NCBI GenBank assembly: GCA_023436525.1
Contig: JAEZIW010000078.1
Location: 1-17,175, forward strand
DNA length: 17,175 bases
Source: Bacillota bacterium
GTDB taxonomy: Bacteria > Bacillota > Clostridia > Christensenellales > SZUA-584
Direction: 5' to 3'
Part shown: positions 13,393 to 17,175 of the stretch, piece after piece
Position numbering within the stretch: the first letter of the stretch is position 1
Layout of the letters: each line of letters starts with the position of its first letter
The notes under the pieces: generated by a model
Databases searched by the model: none
Told to the model about the DNA's origin: nothing
Seen by the model: only the letters and a program-made list of their open reading frames with translations
Made by a program: the position numbers and the translations under genes

Positions 13393-13545
13393 ATGAGCTG
13401 GGTAGATTATGCGCTGGCGGCGGTGATAGTGGTGCTGGTGGTTATAGATATCATATATTTGCGGCGCAGGAAAAAGAGGTGCAGCGGGTGCAGTGCGTGT
13501 CCGTATGCGGGGAGCTGCGAGAGGATAAGGAAGAAGAAGAGATAG
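13393..13545 (+). CDS. FeoB-associated small Cys-rich membrane protein
   Basis: This 50-residue protein was read directly from sequence. It starts MSWVDYALAA and has one transmembrane helix (about residues 6-23), a basic stop-transfer stretch RRRKKR, a cysteine cluster C-x2-C-x2-CP-x4-C (C30, C33, C36, C42) and a lysine/arginine-rich tail. It fits the FeoB-associated Cys-rich membrane protein family (Pfam12669-like), which sits right after feoB in many Firmicutes and may help iron handling or FeoB assembly; its biochemical role is not settled. It begins three bases after the feoB stop codon and is followed by the operon terminator, so it is the last gene of the feo operon. Confidence 0.88.
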   Translation: MSWVDYALAAVIVVLVVIDIIYLRRRKKRCSGCSACPYAGSCERIRKKKR

Positions 13546-13552
13546 GATGAAG

Positions 13553-13581
13553 AAAGGCTGTTCGAGGGAACGGCCTTTTTT
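13553..13581 (+). terminator. Intrinsic terminator of the feo operon
   Basis: GGCTGTTC (13556-13563) pairs with GAACGGCC (13568-13575, one G-U) around GAGG and is followed by six T residues. Flanking AAA/TTT lengthens the stem. It could also weakly stop transcription arriving from the minus-strand caspase-like gene. It marks the boundary with the AT-rich region. Confidence 0.85.
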
Positions 13582-13611
13582 GATGCATAAACACGCTCTA
13601 ATTAGTTATTG

Positions 13612-15096
13612 TTAGCTTTTAAGGGTCTCAACGGTTTTATATCTTAAACAAAAGCTATCAGGTAGTGCAAATTGAGAGTTGGTATCAACTTCAACATTGA
13701 AAGTTAATGTTAACATGTCTGGGGGGGCCACTATCCTTTCTGCAATAATTGAACGTAAAGCCGCTTGATTATGTGACTGATACCAATAGAAATTCTCGAC
13801 TTGTAGACCATCACTATCAAAGAGAATATTACGTCCATGATAATAAATTGACTTAATCAAGAATACTAACCCCTCATCATACTGTTCTTCAGAATAGCAA
13901 TTGAGATGCATTTCAATTCTTTCCTCAGAACCAGGGATAAAGATTATCGCTTCCTTAATTGTTGAAATTTGATCAGCAATAAAGTTTTTACTCCCTTGAA
14001 AATTTTCTTTCTCAAGGAGTTTAAGAATATTAATGTAATATTCAGATTTGAAATTTCCTCTTAATTGACCATTACTATTAAAATATATTTCATATGCCAT
14101 ACCATTAAGTATATGGATTTTAACCGAAAGAGGTATATTAGATGCAAGGGCGAAGTTGTCTATAAATTGTCTTACTTTCCACGCTCCACCAACTGCAGCT
14201 TGATAAATGTTTCTGCCAAGAACGAATAAATCGTTTGCGCTTACTTCATCAAATGTCAAATTATTAATTTGGCTAATAGCTGGGTTCTGAACATGCCAAT
14301 TATAACTTTTAAGATTTGAAACAATCAATCCAATTTCATTTTCTCCTGTAAAATAGTACTCTCCATCTTTAAAAGCAGCAGAATCATACTTTACAAATGA
14401 ATCTATCCTATCTTCGTTAAAAAAGTAATTACCCATTAATGAGGTGTGTTCCCATGAAATCTGCTGACCACTAGTCTCTGCAGCAAGTTTTTCGCGTACA
14501 TGCTTAAACATATTTTCAATGGGAATTCTCGGTATGTCTATTGACTGAAGAAGAGCCTGTGTATAGAGTCCATGTCCATCTCTTTCTTTTGCATTTTGTC
14601 CAGGCGATGTTGAAAAAGCGATTATTGTCCCTACTGGGGCAAAAATCGGAGCAAATCCAAGTTGATAAATTCCGCGACCATCGGGGTCTTGTCTGCAAGC
14701 ATCTAATATAATAATTTTTATTTTTAACTCGTTAGGTTTGTTTTTACCTTCTAATGCGTTGATAACTGTATCAAGTTTTAATGCCATCCAATCGCGATAT
14801 GCTCTATCTGTCCCATCTGTATCTACAGGCATTAACAAATTATAACCACTACACTCGAAGCCATGCCCAGCATAATAAAATAGACCTACTTCATATTTTG
14901 TCAGTTTTTCTTCAAAATCATCTATGGCTTCATGCATTTCATTTCGATTTAAATCCGAGTATTCTATAACATCAAATCCTCGGGTTTTTAATCTTTCTGC
15001 TATAGCTTTTGCATCATTTACAGCACAGTTTAGTTTACTTAGACAAGAATACTGATAGTCATTATTTCCTATACATAGCGCAAGTTGTTTAGCCAC
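13612..15096 (-). CDS. Caspase-like (peptidase C14) protein
   Basis: Residues 1 to about 230 form a caspase-type peptidase domain. KQLALCIGNNDY opens the first strand, YYAGHGFE (74-81) holds the predicted catalytic His H78, and IIILDACRQDP (128-138) holds the catalytic Cys C134. TIIAFSTSPGQNA (157-169) and the GLYTQALLQ helix follow as in bacterial metacaspase-like enzymes. I do not recognise the C-terminal 260 residues; they are not TPR, WD40 or TIR, and contain FDEVSANDLFVLGRNIYQAA. Such caspase-effector fusions often act in regulated cell death and phage defence. The start is GTG at 15096 with AGGAG eight bases upstream. Base composition is far more AT-rich than the feo side. It is transcribed alone after a terminator but shares its promoter segment with the two genes upstream. 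Confidence 0.85.
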   Translation of the reverse strand: MAKQLALCIGNNDYQYSCLSKLNCAVNDAKAIAERLKTRGFDVIEYSDLNRNEMHEAIDDFEEKLTKYEVGLFYYAGHGFECSGYNLLMPVDTDGTDRAYRDWMALKLDTVINALEGKNKPNELKIKIIILDACRQDPDGRGIYQLGFAPIFAPVGTIIAFSTSPGQNAKERDGHGLYTQALLQSIDIPRIPIENMFKHVREKLAAETSGQQISWEHTSLMGNYFFNEDRIDSFVKYDSAAFKDGEYYFTGENEIGLIVSNLKSYNWHVQNPAISQINNLTFDEVSANDLFVLGRNIYQAAVGGAWKVRQFIDNFALASNIPLSVKIHILNGMAYEIYFNSNGQLRGNFKSEYYINILKLLEKENFQGSKNFIADQISTIKEAIIFIPGSEERIEMHLNCYSEEQYDEGLVFLIKSIYYHGRNILFDSDGLQVENFYWYQSHNQAALRSIIAERIVAPPDMLTLTFNVEVDTNSQFALPDSFCLRYKTVETLKS

Positions 15097-15137
15097 TTCC
15101 GTTTCTCCTAAAACTTGTTTAATTTAAATCCATTTAA

Positions 15138-15166
15138 AACATATCACATTATCCCATAATCTTCAA
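15138..15166 (-). promoter_or_regulatory. Promoter of the caspase-like gene, with shared island motif
   Basis: TTGAAG (15166-15161), a 17-base spacer and TATGTT (15143-15138) lie 41 bases before the GTG start. The spacer and first -10 bases (15140-15160) match 17155-17175 upstream of the AbiJ-like gene in 19 of 21 positions. The spacer contains the dyad ATTAT-GGG-ATAAT. Confidence 0.6.
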
Positions 15167-15198
15167 TCTTTCGCACTTTTTCGCCATCCCCTACCCCA

Positions 15199-15229
15199 AT
15201 CAAAAAAGACCTCCTCAGTCTTTTTTGAT
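15199..15229 (-). terminator. Intrinsic terminator after the DUF2971 gene
   Basis: ATCAAAAAAGAC (15199-15210) and GTCTTTTTTGAT (15218-15229) are perfect inverted repeats around CTCCTCA. With A/T runs on both sides it can work in either direction. It ends the AbiJ-like/DUF2971 transcript before the caspase-like gene. Confidence 0.75.
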
Positions 15230-15252
15230 GATCAGAGACCTGTATTTGTTCC

Positions 15253-16182
15253 CTAATTAGCCCTCTTATAAGACAAGTTAAAATCGGTACTCATTTCATC
15301 AAACATCATTTTGTAAACAGGTATGTGAAACTCATCTGCAATACGAATTATTCTGTCAAAATTCATTGGTAGGCAGTTTAAACCAATAAATATTTCTTTG
15401 GGCATTGCGTCTACATAAGGCATTCCTGGTGCTATCGCTCCTGTTGTACATCTGAATTCATTCTCATAGCTCCAGGACAAATGTTTGATGTTACAAAAAA
15501 GCAATGTTACAAAAACCAAGGAAAGATCGTCTAATAGTATTTCCTTTTTACCCGCTCCAGATTGAATTTTTATTTCTTTATTCATTATTTGTATCTGCTG
15601 ATCCATAAGACTTGTAATATCAATCCGTTGATCGGTGTATTGAACCGGAAAAGTACAGCTAGACAATTGTTTGTTACTTTTCATGTCATATGAAACACAA
15701 AAACCAGCGTGATTGTTTGCGTAATGTGCCCACATTGGCATAGAATTCACATTATTAGAGGTAAATGCCGATACTTTGCTATAAGCAGAGAAATCATCAA
15801 TCAGTTTGCCCCCACACTTTTTTAATCTTTTATGTTTCTTTAATTTATCAGGTATGTAGAAATAAGCTTTGTTATCAAATGGATCATTTAAGTACTTTGG
15901 ATCAGACATAAAAATTTTAGCTTGCCTCAATGTTTCAAGTTTTTGCTCATTCAAGGCGGTATCATTAGTTAATGAATAATATTTAAATAGAGTATCGGGA
16001 ATGTGCAGACGAGAAACTCTATAGATTATCTTGAAAACCTCATTTTTATTTGTTGCTTTGTTGATAAGGAATATAGCCTTAAGATAGTCCATTGGGTTCT
16101 CTATACGCCATTTCTCAATATCGAAATCTTCTTCATTAATTGATTCGTCTGGAATCGTATATTGGATATCTTCTATTTTCAT
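15253..16182 (-). CDS. DUF2971 family protein
   Basis: The 309-residue soluble protein carries the DUF2971 pattern: LFKYYS (65-70), a helix then FMSDPKYLNDPFD (91-103), the block MWAHYANNHAGFCVSYD (150-166), and LSWSYENEFR (235-244) ending in a conserved W-x2-E-x-E-[FW]-R. A short I-x-[IL]-G strand (FIGLNC) follows, as in the family. The biochemical activity is unknown. DUF2971 genes recur in accessory and defence-associated regions, which fits its neighbours here. The start ATG has AGGA seven bases upstream, and only 13 bases separate it from the AbiJ-like gene, so they form an operon. A terminator at 15199-15229 follows. About the first 60 residues precede the recognisable domain. Confidence 0.8.
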   Translation of the reverse strand: MKIEDIQYTIPDESINEEDFDIEKWRIENPMDYLKAIFLINKATNKNEVFKIIYRVSRLHIPDTLFKYYSLTNDTALNEQKLETLRQAKIFMSDPKYLNDPFDNKAYFYIPDKLKKHKRLKKCGGKLIDDFSAYSKVSAFTSNNVNSMPMWAHYANNHAGFCVSYDMKSNKQLSSCTFPVQYTDQRIDITSLMDQQIQIMNKEIKIQSGAGKKEILLDDLSLVFVTLLFCNIKHLSWSYENEFRCTTGAIAPGMPYVDAMPKEIFIGLNCLPMNFDRIIRIADEFHIPVYKMMFDEMSTDFNLSYKRAN

Positions 16183-16195
16183 TCTTGTTTCCTGC

Positions 16196-17110
16196 CTAAA
16201 TCTTTTTACTTTCGTAAATCTTCAACAGAAACAAGATGTTAACTGCAACCAAATTAAGTGCATAATCCGCATATTCATCTGGAATTGGAACAACCGTGGC
16301 CCCTTGCCCATGTCCAGATGTTTTATTACGCACTGTTGGCAGACCACTTTCAAGAGTTGTTCGTATACCATTTATATAATTATTTAAATAGCAAGGATAA
16401 AAACCATTGTCCTCAAGTATTTTAATTAAATCCTTAGCGGTTGATTTCGCCGGATTATAAGCATATCCCATTTTATCACATATTGTTTTCATGGCGCTTT
16501 CAAAAGCCTTATTTGCTTCAGCTATTGCATGTTTATTATCACTTTTTCTTCGAAAATCATAAGCTTTTAATATCTCGTCATTTGAACCATTGAATTCATG
16601 GTTATGAAGTAATTGTAGTGATGGCATTACTATCGTTTGATGTACAACTTCATTATCAATTCTAATAAGCTCGCCATTGACAAATTCATATCCCAAGCTA
16701 TGATATCTTAATCTTTCGTTCAGTTCAGTGATTGCTTGGTCAATTAATTCTGAAATATTACCCGAATAATATGTTGGCCGAATTGTGCGAAGTACTATAT
16801 CAAGACGATTGAAAGCATAATCAATATAATCAAGCATTTCTGAATTCGATGTTTCATTAAAATAATTTTCAGTCTCATCTCTGAATGTTCTTCCATTTTC
16901 ATTTAAATGTTTCCATCCCTTTTCTCTAATGTAGCAAGTTCTAATAAATCCCCAAAGGTCTTTACCGTCGCATTTTTCATATATACTAAAAATATCATCA
17001 AGTATGAAAAACACTTGGTTTCTTAATTCCTGCGGTATGTTATCATATTCAAAAATATCCCGAATCTCACCTTTTGATTCTTCCTGCCTTCTTGAAAAGA
17101 GCTTATACAT
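16196..17110 (-). CDS. AbiJ-NTD4/Abi-C-like protein (STM4504/CBY_0614-type), possible HEPN ribonuclease
   Basis: This is a 304-residue soluble protein. The N-terminus (MYKLFSRRQE, then YDNIPQELRNQVFFILDDIF near 22-41) resembles the AbiJ N-terminal domain 4. The C-terminal part (about 185-300) resembles Abi-C, with a helix AIAEANKAFESAMKTICDKMGY (195-216) and RNKTSGHGQG (261-270). The R-x5-H spacing (R261, H267) fits the R-x4-6-H motif of HEPN ribonucleases, which in AbiJ-like systems halt growth of infected cells. This is inference from motif and family; catalysis has not been shown. The start ATG at 17110 follows a G-rich site (GGGGGG, four bases upstream). It is the first gene of a two-gene operon with DUF2971; its promoter lies at the window edge. 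AT-rich like its neighbours. Confidence 0.75.
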   Translation of the reverse strand: MYKLFSRRQEESKGEIRDIFEYDNIPQELRNQVFFILDDIFSIYEKCDGKDLWGFIRTCYIREKGWKHLNENGRTFRDETENYFNETSNSEMLDYIDYAFNRLDIVLRTIRPTYYSGNISELIDQAITELNERLRYHSLGYEFVNGELIRIDNEVVHQTIVMPSLQLLHNHEFNGSNDEILKAYDFRRKSDNKHAIAEANKAFESAMKTICDKMGYAYNPAKSTAKDLIKILEDNGFYPCYLNNYINGIRTTLESGLPTVRNKTSGHGQGATVVPIPDEYADYALNLVAVNILFLLKIYESKKI

Positions 17111-17152
17111 ATATCCCCCCAGTTTGTAATCTTCATTAATGGAATTGTCTAT

Positions 17153-17175
17153 ATCATATCACATTCTCCCATTAT
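17153..17175 (-). promoter_or_regulatory. Partial promoter of the AbiJ-like/DUF2971 operon
   Basis: TATGAT (17158-17153) aligns with the -10 box of the caspase-like promoter and lies 42 bases before the ATG. The upstream 17155-17175 is 19/21 identical to 15140-15160. The matching -35 box would fall at 17176-17181, just outside the window. Confidence 0.5.

Noticed and set aside
13248..13550. A 100-codon plus-strand frame across the end of feoB
   Set aside because: It is an out-of-frame shadow of feoB and of the 50-residue Cys-rich gene, which reads cleanly in another frame from 13393.
13590..17175. Integrase, transposase, tRNA or att repeats marking the AT-rich island as a mobile element
   Set aside because: None is visible inside the window; the right boundary lies outside it, so mobility cannot be claimed.

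Overview
The window looks like chromosomal DNA from a low-to-mid GC Bacillota, most likely an uncultured clostridial lineage. The reasons are strong AGGAGG-type ribosome binding sites, consensus sigma-A promoters, a FeoA-FeoB-small Cys-rich membrane protein operon, ABC-F and NatAB-type ABC genes, and intergenic hairpin repeats of a kind I associate with clostridial genomes. No taxonomic marker is complete enough to go further.

Layout, left to right. (1) Positions 1-171 are the 3' end of a threonyl-tRNA synthetase gene, closed by a terminator and followed by about 400 bases of palindromic repeats. (2) On the minus strand lie a secreted peptidoglycan-binding protein and an antibiotic-resistance-type ABC-F ATPase. 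The ABC-F gene has a consensus promoter, a roughly 210-nt leader with small upstream ORFs, and an attenuator with mutually exclusive stems. (3) Also on the minus strand is a compact NHEJ operon: ku, a stand-alone LigD-type ligase and a stand-alone LigD-type polymerase, abutting or overlapping by 4 bases. (4) A NatAB-like two-gene ABC exporter (minus) has a perfect TTGACA-N17-TATAAT promoter sitting on a symmetric four-half-site operator. (5) An aldose 1-epimerase (galM, minus) is flanked on both sides by repeat-rich non-coding DNA. (6) On the plus strand are a DUF4163/DUF3298-type protein and then the ferrous-iron uptake operon feoA-feoB-small Cys-rich membrane protein. Its promoter is bracketed by two copies of a dyad, and the feoA frame runs unexpectedly far into feoB. 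(7) From about 13,590 to the right edge the DNA becomes clearly AT-rich. It carries three minus-strand genes: an AbiJ/Abi-C-like HEPN protein and a DUF2971 protein (one operon), and a caspase-like peptidase (its own unit). The two units share an almost identical promoter segment at the same distance from their start codons, so they are probably co-regulated. This is the best candidate for an undescribed system, plausibly anti-phage.

The most informative non-coding signals are the ABC-F attenuator, the shared promoter of the AT-rich island, the NatAB and feo operators, and the slippery heptamer at the feoA/feoB junction. All family names come from motif recognition by eye; no database search was run.
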